Shown here one piece after another: positions 34,672 through 48,900 of a DNA stretch of 64,000 nucleotides. Under the pieces are notes generated by a model that was given only the letters and a program-made list of their open reading frames with translations, was not told where the DNA came from and made no database searches. Both the position numbers and the translations under genes were made by a program. The DNA comes from Chromobotia macracanthus. Taxonomy: Eukaryota; Chordata; Actinopteri; Cypriniformes; Botiidae. Location: assembly GCA_036877525.1 (NCBI GenBank), contig JAZGTH010000107.1, positions 737,001 through 801,000 of the forward strand, read 5' to 3'. Within the stretch, counting starts at the first letter, position 1. Every line of letters starts with the position of its first letter.

Positions 34672-36927
34672 TGTTGAATCCACAACAACAAATAATTGTC
34701 GCTTATATTTCACCCATTGCTTTCATGAACATAAGACATTTTGATCATACAAAACTAATTAGTGAACACACTGTACTCCATCCATAAGGTCAGGTACATT
34801 ACAATTATTTGATAAAACAAATAAAATAAACCACCATGGAATACACCAGTAGGCTTTTTTGCTAAAGTGTTCATCTCAAGTATGCTCATAAGGTGAACTG
34901 CAACCATTAACTTCAGTGGCCAATTGAAGATGACAGACTTACAAGTACTTATTAATTTATTTACACATTTTAAAATACACAAATACAGTGGCAATACAAA
35001 TGAGGAAAAAACCTCCCAGTGAAGGAAGATTTTCATAATTCCACCTGATACAGCACAGTGTGATGCAGAAGGACTGGCCAAGCAGTCGTGTATAGAATGA
35101 ACCAGAAAATGAAAGAGAAATCCATAATAGCTCGATCCCAGACAAAGTGTACTTGTGCCTACATTTAAACAACACCAGTACTGGAGCGGCTGTTTCTGTG
35201 AGACAACCAGTGGAGAGATAAAATACTAACTTATCAAATCTAGAATGGAACCAAGTCCCTCTCACCTCTCTAAGCACTAGACTTTTCCCCATACTCACAA
35301 TAGACACACACAGACAGTGGCTATGAAAAATGGTACTTTGCCATCACTAGAAACATCCTATATACATGACAACAGAATTTAAGAGTTCCACCACTAGCCC
35401 TCCCCCACCCCATGACTACAGAAAAAGCTCTACGCTCTACTATGCTGAATGATGTGGACAGACAAGCTGCCCTCCACTTCCTCTGACTTATAGCACCAGT
35501 AAGTCAAGGAACCACACTTCCAAAATAAGGGAAAAGCAGTACTTAAAGAATTGGTAATATTCTGTAAATAAAGTTGAAAAAAACGCATCTCCATTTGTAA
35601 GTGTCAGACACTCAAAAAAAACTTGCATGGCTTAAATGTTGGCTGGTGTATTTTCAACGAGACAAGCTGGGCTTGAGAAATCCATTTCAGATCCAAACAT
35701 ACATACTCAAATCATTAAAACAAAACAAAAACCCAAAAGACATGCCAGTTTGTCTCAACATATGCCGAAATCTCTCAGGGTTTTTAACGTGTATACCCCT
35801 CTAGTCAGAACATTTAAGCCCTTTTCCTCATTAAAGAATTCTTAACCTACTACAAATGTCATTTAGTAAATGTGGATGCTGTCCAACACTCTTAACCACA
35901 TATGTGCCTGCATTACTGCATTAACCTAATTGGGGGTAAAATGAAACAAAAAGCAACAGCAACATTAATAACATCAGCATCTCTACAATACAGACATTTC
36001 ACAGCTTTCAAGAAACAAAAGAAAAGCACAAGGGAATGCAATAAAATCAATGAGCAAGTTGATTAAAACTGATAGAGGGCCAGGCTGTTTGGTGCAGACG
36101 AAACCAAAATTAATCTAATATAAAAACTCACCAAGAGTGTTTTGTGGTTACAAATTGTCAAGTATGAACTTATAGTTTGGGCTTTGTTTCTTAGCCTGGC
36201 TTTTCAAATAATAAAACTAAACAAAAGTAAACATAAACGGACACTGCCTTCATCCTGCCACACAAACCAACAAGCTTGCAAACAATTTAATTCTGCATGT
36301 TATTTTCAGTAAGCTTCATAATGCTGTTAAACTAAAAAAAAAAAAAAAAGATTCACCTGCAAAAGAATGAAGCCAGTGTGAAATTAATTTTTGTAATTTC
36401 TTCTTTGTTCTGACAAAAAAATGTTCATGGTAAGCAAAATGTCAATGGCTATCAGTACAGCTGCATTCCAAGCTGTGTGAAAGTAATTTTTTGCAACAGG
36501 AGAGGGCATAAGAGCAGACACTCTGCTTGTGAAGAGGCCCCTGGACGGCAGGAGGATGGCCCCTTCCTCCTGGAGTGTCAGAGGGGCAAAGGCAGCGATG
36601 GCCAAGAGTCACGCCCCCCCGCCCCTGCCCGTCCCACACATCTCGCCAGCAATCTTCTGGCAGAAAGCGATGTTAACTAGCACAATTTCTGTGCCTAGGT
36701 GTCTTTCGGTTTGTGCGCGTGTAGGTGAGGAAATGTTTGTGTGGTGTGTGCCAAAACAACAAAAAAACTGTCCATCTTTCGAGTTTGCGTGACTTGTGTT
36801 TTAATTGCATTGAGAGGAAGGAGGAAATTAAGTCTCTGTTTAGATTTGATTTGCTGAGGTTGATTTCACATAGTTGGAGGCTGCTGGAGAAGTCCTAATG
36901 GTCTGCTCTTGAGGCATGTGGAGGGTC

Positions 36928-39900
36928 TCATCGAGGTACAGCTGACTGCAGGCCACTGGGGGTAACACGAGAATGAGCCTATGGTGGAGGAACAGACACA
37001 CTAGTTAGTTTGAGATCATCATACAACAGGACACACCAAACTGAGATCGCCACTGTTCACAATATCTGAAGTTTCTGAGGAAGTTGCATATTAACCTCAA
37101 AAGTACAGCTTATTCTCACATTGTCTTGCATGCGTAGGTGAAGATCAAATGTTTGTATAAGTAACTAAAGTCAATCTCATTTATTTATTTATGAGTACTG
37201 CTAGTAACCCTATTAAAAGATGACAGTAAATTAAAACTTTGCATTGTGTCCTGACGAAATAAATTTATTCTAAACTTATCTTTTGATCCTAACAGATGTT
37301 AAAACATTCAGGTTCCTTTTTGTCTTTGTATTCCCTCAAAACAAAATTTAACGGGTGTTTTGTCACATTGTACAACCACAACACACAAAAATCTCTGCCA
37401 TTTATTATAATGTAAGGAAACTTGACAGCCCTAACACTGACCCTAACTGACTCTAAAAAACCTTTGAAGCATACAGCACACATTCAAAATTCAGTAAAGA
37501 GAACAACTTTCATAACCAAACTGTGTATGAACAGAACCATACTCAGCACATTTAACACATGGGACTGACAACTAATCTCCAGTCCATGGTTCCCCTATTC
37601 CCACAAGTCATCTGAGCTTGACTGTCATGGGAATATGTAGGACACCACTCCAGTCTATTCAGTGCCCCAAGTCAAAACCACAAACTTCAGATTCATGATG
37701 CCACAACATCAGTTCAGTTTCATTATCATGAATTTTAGGTTTGTGACACTTGGGAAATAATGATTTTAAAATTGTTTTCCAATTTTGCCCCACAATTTCT
37801 ATAAATCTAAGGTTCATTTTCTTTGTGTGGGTTTATGTAGGCATGCTCTGATCCTTAAATATTTTAGATGTCTTGGGCTGTCCTCTGAGCTCCCTCATGG
37901 CTGGCCACCAGAGAGGGCTTATAGCAGTGAAGGAAAACATTAAAGGACCACAAGATTTATAACACACAAAAAAGCAATTCGACACAGACACACAAACAGC
38001 TGACTCTTATCAGGGTGAGGGATCACATCTAACTGCATCTTGTACCTTCAGCTAAACTATTAAATATGGAGGTGATTAGGTGAGGATACATTTTTCATGA
38101 TCCTCTGTCAAAGACAAGCCAGTTCAGGGGGCTCATGAGGACTGTGGGGCACTGAACTGAGCCAATCACATGACTGGCCCCTCAAAGAATAGGGGGGTGG
38201 GGTAAATCCATTGCTGACACTACAGAGAGAACAAAAGAGCTGCAGAGGTGAGCCATTCAGTGAATCTGAGGCAGCTCCAGGCAGCAGGATTTTCTACTAG
38301 GACCTCTGCTAGTGAAGACACATGAAGTTTCACAAAACATACAAATTCAATAACAATAAGGAGAGAAAGCCGTTTTTTGTAAACTGGTGTAATAAGCAGC
38401 AGTTTTACGCTTACAAGTGAAAAGCAAAAAGGCTAGTAAGTGTAAAGCTGCATTAAAAAGTGGGCGCAAATCACCACACTTCATGCTAGTGAGCCAGCAG
38501 GCCAAAACCAAGCGCTGGGGGTTAAACATGAGGCAGAAATAGGCATTCATACCCAGGCAACTAGAGGTTACCAACACATCACACAACTGAGTGTAGAAAA
38601 ACACACTCACAAGCAGAGGGCGCTGCACAGCATAAGATTAACAGCGCTCTGCTACAAGGCAGCACCACTACTGTATTTAGTTACTTTTCTGTTTCCACTA
38701 CTGATTTTGGATCAGCTCTCCAAACAGTTACATTTTTCAATGCACTAGATATTTTCATTGTATACCAAAAACTTTTTGTGCCTTTTGAGTTCTCTGTGGA
38801 TCACTGTGAGCTATTCGGGTGCTGGGATATGGAGATGTATGAGCCAATACATTGTGTTTAGTTCACATAAAGAAAGCATTCAGTCATCACGGTGGGACAT
38901 TTATACAGCTAATGGGCATTGTAAACAGCACAAATGTTGTCCTCAGAGAGTGAAATTATGATGTCAGCAGTTTTATTAAGCAGGGAAATATTTCTGGACC
39001 ATGTAAAAATGATGCTTTTGCACAGTAAAAATAAGACCAACACTTCAAATTCCGTTAAAGAGAACAGTAGGACAATAGTACCGTCCATCTGTAAGAACTG
39101 AACCACGTCATCTGGCGATATGAATAATTCTCTTTGTAGGGATTAAAAATATCATCATTATAGTGAGGGCCTGTGAGGTCACAAACTGAACCAGGCTGCC
39201 GCCAGAGACATGCACTTAAGAACTGGTGGCTTGTTTGGGCCTGGATTCAAAAGTTATTTGAATAACCTTAATTAAACTCTACACCCGCATTTGTTAGACA
39301 CCTGACTGTTTGATCTGAATGACAGCCGAGAATGAAGTGTTGGTAGTTAAGCTGGCGTGAGTGATGTGCTGCGTAACAGCCATACAGCAGTGATGTGGCA
39401 CAGGGATATCACTCAGTGCAGGGAAGTGGAGGAGGTCCAGAAAACAAAAAAATATTGTACCCAACTGTCACTCACCCAATGCTGTCTCTCACACGAGAGC
39501 ATGACGAGCATCTACTTGCCGTGGTGATCAAAGGCAATGCTATTCTGAGGCGGGTGGGTGGGTAGGTGGAGGGGGAAACATTTATTTAAAGAAATCAACA
39601 ACAATGCAGTAATCACGTCAAAAAATTGGATCTGGATCTGACAGAAGCGCTATTACTGCTTATAGGACAGTTAACAATAAAATATTCTGTCGACAGATTT
39701 ATCTCTGGCAGCATTTCAAGAATGTATGACAAGTTTCGAAATGAAGGTGATCAAAGAATCGTAACAAAGATCGTAAGAATGTGACAGTAGTTATATAATG
39801 TATTCTAACCCTGCAATATATCTCTACACCTTCATGACAACTAATAAATTAAAGATACATTACAAAACCTTTACAACACAAAGAACAGACACTTCTGTTT

Positions 39901-42900
39901 TCATTTATCTTATATCTTGAACAAATATATTCTAGATATATAAATTTACATTACATTCTAAATCCACATTTAGTCCTGTACATAAGTCTTTAACTCAAGT
40001 GTTTGACTGTAACTTACCTGTAACGTACAGGTAAAATAATTACATAAGCACATACTCTAACAGATTAATTTCACGGTTGAATCAAATGCTAAGAAAAGAC
40101 ACCTCCCAATGCAGTGATTTTTTTAATGGCATGCTAACAGCCCTGAAAGCCATCCTATGGGCTCAACACCAGGCCAGACAACAGCAGACACAAGCTCCAC
40201 TCGAGCAGTCTTATATGGCCATCAGTACCTATCTTCTCTTCTCTGTCTCCCTGCTGGATAATGACTGAAAAGGAAGTCTGTTTATAAAGCTCTTCTAACC
40301 AAAATAAGTCTAATTTGTAATCTGAACAAATAAAAGGCCATTTAAGAACAGTGGAGTCGAGAAGACACAAACACTCAGTCAAGATTTCTTGTTTCAGAAA
40401 AAGTAGTACCTGTGATGTGGACATGCGTGAGGTGTCCTGTCGGCCAGTCAGATCAGAAGAGGAAATGTTGACAGGGGCTCCGCGGTGCAACCTCATACTA
40501 ACCTTCCGCTCTCGCTCCATTCCTGAGTATAAAAGGGAAGACACGTGTCACCAAAAGAAACGGAAAATTGAACAATTCTGGACACTGACAGCACACATTG
40601 GTTTGAGCCCACTTAAACAAAATGTGGTTCTGTTTTTCAGCTTGGAACTTCTATGCCACAAAGTAATTACACCAAACTGGAAAAACTATTAACTACTGTA
40701 TTATTTTTAATCTGGAGCTCCACAGAGAATAAGTGTTTGAAAACAAGACTGTAGTTGGGCCCCCGAATAAGGTGACATATGGTGGTTTTATGAGTCTTCT
40801 TGAGGCTTTGCTAATTGAGGCCATACACTTCATGACCGTTAGCTTACTGCTAAGAAGACCAATGCAGGATTGGTGGTAAATAGCTGGCAGATAAAAATGT
40901 CTTGTGTGTGAATCTCCACTCTTCGATGAGGTAAACATCAGTAAACTTAAGCGTTGTCTCGTCAGCATCCTGCCAAGTGAAGAAGCTTACAAACCCTTAC
41001 CACTTCCTGTCAAGCTAAGACGGCAACAACTGACTAAAAAAGAAAGCAGCTTGTAAACAAAAATCCGTCTCAAATCTTAAACAGTGGAAAAGCAGAAGAG
41101 CCTTGTGTACTTTCCATAACAAAACAATATCCTTGTGCACAAACAAAAGAGAACTGATTCCTCAAACGCTTCAGCTACAAATATGCTGACTGATTTTACC
41201 ATAGTTAAATGGAAACAAACAAACAAGCAGCAACAGGCACCAGAGTGCCACTAAATCAGTGGAGGGTTTACCTGTGTGTGAGGTTGGCGTGAGGGGTGTG
41301 GGAGGGGCTACTTCTTGTGTTCCTCTGGGTCTACCTGAGCTGGAAGGCATCATACCACGGGCAGCAGGGTTCCGCCCATGCCGCAGTCTCTCCTCCCGAT
41401 CCCTCCGTTCTCTTTCTGGATCCTCTGCTGCTCTGTTTGCACCCTGGACATCACAATGCTTAAGAATTAAAGCAGGCAATCCTTCAAAGAACACCACAAA
41501 AACAATCATTATTTAGTAAATACAGCAACCACATAAATGCAACCAGTATGAATACTCACAAATTTGAGCATGTTCCAGTCAAAGACGTAGTCGTATGAAA
41601 AGCCTTGCCGGTGGAAAAGGTTTCTGAAGAGCTGTCTCAGGTAAGAGTAGTCGGGCTTGTCGTCAAAGCGCAGGGAACGGCAAAAGTTGAGGTATGTGGC
41701 GAACTCGGCTGAAAAGAACAGTGTAAATGTATATGAAATGAGTCAAAACTGGAGTTTTGTACCTTTTTGTCATCTATATGCTAACATAATTCTAAACATT
41801 TACACAATTAACTTTTACTGTGTAGTTTACTTTGCCTTTTAAAAGTACAGCTTCACTATTCTGGACAAAATACTAAATAATATTAGTCTATTCTTGCACT
41901 ACAGGTTTTTGCCCATTTAAACACTACATTCATAGACAATGCCCCTCCCACTTTACCTGCCTTACACTAGCAATAATAAGCAACACAACCACATGTCATT
42001 GGTGACAACATAAAAAAAAGAGGTTATTTGATTCCTGCTTTAATAGAAAACAACAACACAAAGTAATCTGTGCTCATCAAGCAATTTCATGATTTTTACC
42101 AGCTCAGAGGCAGTATCTTACATGGATATCCTTTGCACAGGACTTCAATAGGAGTGGACATTTTCTTCTCACTGATTCGCTCATACTTCTGTCTCTTTGT
42201 GGCAGCCTTCAGACCCTGCCATGGCAGAGAGCCAAGATTGAAGTACATGAGCACATAGCCAAGAGACTCCAAGTCATCTCGTCTGGATTGCTCTGTGAAA
42301 TGAAACGCCAAAGATAAACACCAAATGTTATTACAGTAGCTAGATTATACCATGTGAACCTGCTTGCATCATATGTTCGAATGATGGTTAAAAATATAAA
42401 GCTGGCTCAGTAGGTTACCTATTCCCAAGTGGGTGTTGATGGAAGCGTAGCGGGCAGTGCCAGTCAGGTTTTTGTTCTCGCGGTAAGGGATGTGCTGGTG
42501 AGTGCGAGCATCTCTGTATTTCTTGGCCAGGCCGAAGTCAATGATGTAAACAAGGTTGCCCTTCTTCCCCAGGCCCATAAGAAAATTATCGGGCTTGACG
42601 TCTCTGTGGATGAAGTTCTTGGAGTGGATGTATTCGATACGGCTGATCTGAGAATGGAACGTAGGATGAGTTTAGCAGGTCGAATGACAGAACATCAATG
42701 ACAAATAAATGAAGCAACACAGCAACTAACATAACAATCCAAATAAAGCAATGAACGCAAGACAACTGTTGAACAAGAAGTCCTTTCACATTATAGCTCA
42801 TTTCACAATGCACCTTGGCATTTAATACTCAGTCAAACACAAAGTGAAAGAGGATACTGGTTGTCTATGTAAAACAGCTGATGGGAAAACAGTAAAGCTT

Positions 42901-45900
42901 GTCATATCACAAGAACACTTCCTGGAGTCAGTATCCTGTTTTCAGTCTCCAATAACAAAAGCTGGGTAGGGTGGAGAGAACAAAGGTTACGGATGATCAA
43001 GTCTACAGCCTTACCATCTGGTCCGCCAGCAGAAGAACAGTCTTAAGGCTGAACTTGCGAGAGCAGAAGTTAAAGAGATCCTCCAAACTGGGTCCCAGAA
43101 GCTCCATCACCATCACATTATAATCTCCCTCTGCTCCACACCATTTGATTGTTGGGATACCAACTGTAAAAGAAATTAGCATTATTACACAATTTTATTT
43201 CCCCATAGATCTAAACAGAACAGACAATATGACTGCAATACATGCTTGTATCTTTGAAGGGTCTGACAGACAGAGATTGAAGGTGACCTTCAGCATAAAT
43301 TTGTTTCCTCAGTTGGCTGGGGGGGTTGGGAGCCCATTTGTTTCATTTAGGACAGTGATGTGATGAAAACCTGAGCAGAGGTTCAGCTGGAATAAACCGG
43401 CAGCTCTGGTTGGTTGCCCTCAGTGTGAGCTTTAATGCACTGACCATAAAGCACAACTCTAGGATGACCCTGAAGTTGATGCAGGGAAAGAAATAGGTTG
43501 TGGTGGAAGGAGAGCTGATACCCAATCAGATTACCTGAAGGCCACTGACATTGCCTGTTCTCACCATTTAGCCACATGCCGACCAAAAAAAAAAATAGCT
43601 GTCACAACATTAGAATATAATTACAGCTTGAACTGCATGATGGGTGATGTTTTAACATATATACTTTCAGAAGTGTACGAAAGAACCCTCTCATGCAATT
43701 AAATGACAGTATAACCAAAACAGATACAGCTACCACCTTTAACAAAATGCTCTGTTTTGTTTTCATTTGCAGTTTTGTAATGTAATTTACACTGCATGCC
43801 ACACTGAAGCGAATGTGAATATCTAATCTTCTGGAATGACCCCAAAATTCAAACTAGCTACAATATATAAACTATTGATATTAAGAGGAAATAATGTGAC
43901 AGTGATGTTTCTTATAGTGCCACAAAACCAGTGTTTAGAATTTGTAGAAAAAGCAATCTACAAATGTCTTAACAGTTGCAAAATTGCAGTATTTTAGTAT
44001 TGTATGGGGGTGTAGGTCTCTTCCACATACACACTCATGGTTATTTGGGCTGAGGAAGAGGGTTCATCAGTGCTCTGGAGGGTCAGAGTTCTCTCGGCAG
44101 CTGCTGTCACGTCTACCATTATGTGTGATACTGAGCCTGGCTGCTGCCGTCAACAGCAGTGCTTTTGCTATTCAGCACTTTGAAGAAAACGTCTTCCAGG
44201 TCAGCTATTCCTGCGCAGACTCAGAAGGTTAAATATATCTCCTGCTCTGAGCTGTCCAGCACGTTATTCTGCTCTCTGGGACGGCTGTAACGTGGTCTAC
44301 ATTAACAGGAATTAAAATAGAAATACGCCTAGCCCTAAGTCTCTCCATGCATGGACTTAAACGTTTGGGCTGGTTTTCCTTTCCTCCTTGTTAAACACAT
44401 ATACACTCTCACATACATGTATGCACGCACACCATTGCTCCATGTAAATTTAGTGGTTTGTCATTCTTGCTCATGTCGTGCTAAATAAGGCTGGGAGTGG
44501 TGGAAGAGACCCAGTTAGGAGATGGAATGCAGAGGGCTGCCCCTCCCCCCAGACCCACCATCTGGCCCTGGATCCATGTGATCAGAGAGAACACAAGCAC
44601 TGGGAGAAAGAGGCTCACTCAGAATGTCGGCCTGTTGTATCATAGATGCCATCGTTTGGGCACTGCTGTGCAAATGGCATGCATGTCTGGTCATGCTGGG
44701 AGACAGTGGACCGACGTGAGGGCAAAATGCATCGTACATCTATTTACAATAAAAGCAATCGTGGCAAAACCCAGCTGGGGCCTATGGGTGGGGGCAAAAC
44801 ACCCTTCAGGCACCTCATGTATATTCATACTGCAATTTATGGCATTATTGTGTAGCAAATACGGAAGCACTAATAGTACTACAAACATCTGATGTCTTCA
44901 TCAGCGACAAACCATTTCACAACTACAAAAAACTGTCAAATCTATGGTTTTGTTCCTGTAAACTGTCCTTATGATGCAAAAATTAAGCATAGCTAGTGAT
45001 ATGTGTTGCAACCCACACACACTTCCTCTATCTCCACACAATGCTAAATAGTCAGCCAATGAGGAGACAGTTCATGAAGCTGACAGAATGCTGCGAGATG
45101 TCAGATATCTGATGCTGCCTCTCGCAGAATAGAAGGATGTGTTGACTCACTGACTCATGATGCAAGAGGGATTGGTCACGATTGGTTTGCCACCCACTGT
45201 TCACAGTATTTTGTAACCTTCGCTCTATAAGCTTTGAGACACTTTCTAAGAAAAATGGGATCTTACGGCATCCCAGGAATTATGCCTAAACCACAGACCA
45301 CCACTTTGGCTTAAATAAACTTTTTAACAAAAGAAACAATTACATTAAGCATAACTAAAAATTATCATTGTTCTGAAGTAATTTAGGTAATTTTACTTGA
45401 AAAACATTTAATGTTTCAAGTAGTACTACATAAAAAGGCCATTCAATTGTCCCTTAAAATGTAGTGTGTACAACTGTAGTGTCAAAAGAACAGAAATGGA
45501 CCTTAAACTGATCCAATCTTTAAATATAATCACACCACAGCTTATAAAAGTAACTTACCACTTAACACCTAATGTTTATATTAACTTTGGCTAGTTTTAT
45601 TTCCAACAGATTAACAAGCAAGCAGGGTCTTGTGACAGCAGTGTGCGTATGACTCAGTTCAGTATTAACGGAGAAGCTGGATGGAGACCACGAGGAGCTT
45701 CTGACTGAGTGCGGAAAAACACGTACCGCCTCCTTGCATCATCTTGTAGATCTTGCTCTCAATGTGCAGCTGAGGGTGCTTCGTTTTCACACATTCTAGC
45801 TTGATGGCTACTTCTTCCCCCACAGAGATGTCTGTGCCTGAAGATCAGAAGAGAGAGAAGATGAGAGGAGTTCCATTACAAAAAAACATCAAACAGACAA

Positions 45901-48900
45901 TACTGACAGTGGATGGAGAAGCCTACAAGGAGCTTTAACATAACACCTGTACATATACCTCTGTGACATAACATTCATGAATACCTAAGCATAAGAACAA
46001 TAAATCCACTCAACTAGAGAGGCTTTCCAGCGTGTAAATAAGCTTTAGCTTCCAGTGCATTATGAGTCATTGGGATACAATTAAATAACCAAAAAATTCA
46101 GGCCCACCATGATCAAATATTTCTGCATGTATCAGGTTGACTCACACACACAGCTTTCCAGGGTGAGGGAGTGGGCACAATTATCTACACATGCTGCTAT
46201 ACCACCTCTTTTCCGGCCCACCATCTGCCTCAACTCAACAACCTGGAATTCATACACTGTCACTGACACCCAATGAAACGGTCCAAAAGCACCAAAAACA
46301 TAATGGCATTTCTAAGGACAAAGCTAAGAGTATGTGGTTTGCCTGAGGGATGTGAAATAAAAGGCAGGGTGAATGAGTTGGTATAAGGCCATCATGATCT
46401 TCCCTCCATTCAGGAGCTGACATTCCAGCTGGCTCAGTCCTGCTCTTCCTGGGGGAAACATGCCAGTCATACTCTGGCAAAACTGTAATATCAGACCTAA
46501 ATCACTCTGTCATAGTACACTGATCCGGGAGAGTTCCAGGTTTACACCTTACTAACAAAGCACCCCAAAAGAGGTTCCACAAGCTCAGGTGAAATCTCTT
46601 AGCCACAATACCTGCAACCTTGTTTAAAGAAAGGTGAACAGGAAAAAGCCAGATCACTTGTTGGGGAGATTCAGATGGTCATAAATTTAGACAGAGATGG
46701 ATGTTAAGTGTCAACACAGCTATGCAAGTTTATAACAGTACTTAATGTGACTGTGATGTAATGCTATTCCATTGTGATTTTCAGGTGGCATGAGTCATAT
46801 AGTAAATAATGATCAAGCATAAATTATATAGTCTAATAAACACATCCTGTATAACCGAGTAACCTTATAAATAAGGTACTGAAAATTTCAACGTTAACAA
46901 CCATTGAGAAACGTACAGTACACATTACACAAAGTGTACAAAACGAAACAGAGAACAAAGAATTACAACCGATTGCAAAGACAGATCAAGGGTGTACTCA
47001 CACTAGACACGGTAGCTTGGAACTGTGCCTGAGCACAACTGAGGTAAATGAACCACACACAGACACAGTTTGGAGTGATCACACAGGTGAAATGAACCAG
47101 GCTTTGGGGGTTAAACGCACTTGGGAGATTAGAGAGACTAGTTTGAGTACACCCTAAAAACCTGTCAAGTGTAAATAGATACAAAGCAGGTAGCAAATGT
47201 GCATGTGTCAGATCCTGTCAATGTCTTTTCCTGTTATTGTCTGTAACACAATTTATTAATGTTTTTAAATACTATACTACAAGCATTTCACAATGGAGCT
47301 GTATGCAGATCTTAGGCAGAAACTTCTATATGTGAGTTGTGCCGCCTACATATTTCCAGACACTGCAAAGTTCCTCAATTACCATGATATTTTCACTTTG
47401 AAACAGAATGAGGTGAGAAGTGATACCAGCTTCACAGAACACACTCCAAAGCTGCCACAGCTCACAGAAAAAGTCAAGCACGCTAAACAGGCCAACTGCT
47501 CAGAGCCTGCATTGATGCGTTTCTCTGGCGACTGTGACCCTTTTCAATACAGCTGTAGTGGTTTTCCCACAGCCCCTGAAACCTTAAACACATCCTGTGG
47601 GTACCACAGTGTTAAAATGTGGTATGAAAATCAATAACTGTCAATACTACAGTGCTTAGCACTACTGCCAATACAAATGAACTCACCAAGGCTGCATGAC
47701 CTGCCCACACAATTAGCTTAATAAAGCCACAATTTTAGAAATGATCATATATATATATGCCATATCTACAAATGATATGTTAGGTCACGGAACCTCTTGT
47801 AGCAGTTGTTAATAATGCATTGTGCAAATATTAGGCAAGGAACATCTTGTAGCAACCAACAAAATTGACAAAAACTAGGAGACAAATACTTGTTTAGGCC
47901 CCCTATCAAGTACTGTAGTTTTCATGATGTCCTGCATGCTTTACACATACTGCCTGCATTCTTAAATTTTCTAAAAACTTGAAACAAAACAGTTTTGCCA
48001 AAATAAATTAGTTCTTAAGTTTAAAATATAACCCCTGGAAGTCTTACCACCACAGTGCAATTAATTAAGGCCATAAGGCATCAATTAAGGTTTTTCAAAA
48101 GAAATACACTATTTCATGTGTAATAATAACCTCAGCTCATCAACTCAAGTCTGCGCAAACCTCAGCAGGGCCAGAGATTGGGATTATTTCAATTGCCAGG
48201 ATTTAATGCTGTTTGTGAGTGTGCAGGATGGCTGTTCACACCAGCTCCCTTTCCATGTAAATTGAAGTCCATTGTTGGGGATGGCAAGATTTTCCCGTCA
48301 CACACCAGCGAGGCCAGGCCGCCTGGCTCTGATTGCCCTGCCTTTTTTTTTTAGACTCACATTACAAGTGTATTCACGAGGAAAGAGAAGCAGCAACACA
48401 TCAGATATAGTGGAGTCATTTTATCTTAATGAGCATGAGCAAAGTCTACACACCTGATCAGACTCACACAACAAGCAAAGTCCATAATCTCAGACAATCA
48501 GCTGACCATGCAAACACACACGGATTCATTCAGAAATTCACCTCATGTATTCACCAGATTCACAACTAAAAAATGTACTTGCTTAACACTGTCAGGCGTA
48601 AGGTCAACTATATGCTTTAAGATTAAGGCTTTAGGTCAGCAAAATGTCTTTGACTTTTATTAACTTCATGCCTCCATGAATGTGTTGCACCCCTAGTACT
48701 GGTAAATATTGAAGGCTGCAGATGAAATTGAAAATATGTTCAGTGGAATTTGATTTGCCTGGGCACATTTAACAGTAAGACAGTTCTTCTTCCCCTATAC
48801 TGACAGCACACATGGGGCATGCTCAGACACATCCACTAAACACATGAGTGAACACCACGAGCCCATCCTTAAAGCTGTCTACATGCACACCGTTCCACGG

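Larger units (their letters stand above)
32905..36927. other. slc16a3/csnk1d convergent 3' regions
   Basis: The 4-kb gap lies between the slc16a3 stop and the distal csnk1d stop, with both genes reading into it. A plus-strand AATAAA lies at 34666-34671 and minus-strand TTTATT motifs near 34945-34960, so long 3' UTRs of both genes could fill most of it and end near 34.7-34.9 kb. It contains a family B element (34107-34355) and a 17-base A run (36333-36349). No protein gene was seen. Confidence 0.5.

Noticed and set aside
35000..36900. Additional gene between slc16a3 and csnk1d
   Set aside because: Open frames are short and unlike any family; the stretch is better explained as long 3' UTRs of the two converging genes.
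44497..44892. 131-codon open frame opposite csnk1d in intron 2
   Set aside because: No recognisable domain, no splice or promoter context, composition like its surroundings; the opposite strand also has open frames here.
47293..47637. 114-codon open frame in csnk1d intron 1, opposite strand
   Set aside because: It starts with a plausible ATG but resembles no family I know and has no supporting signals. Kept only as a note.
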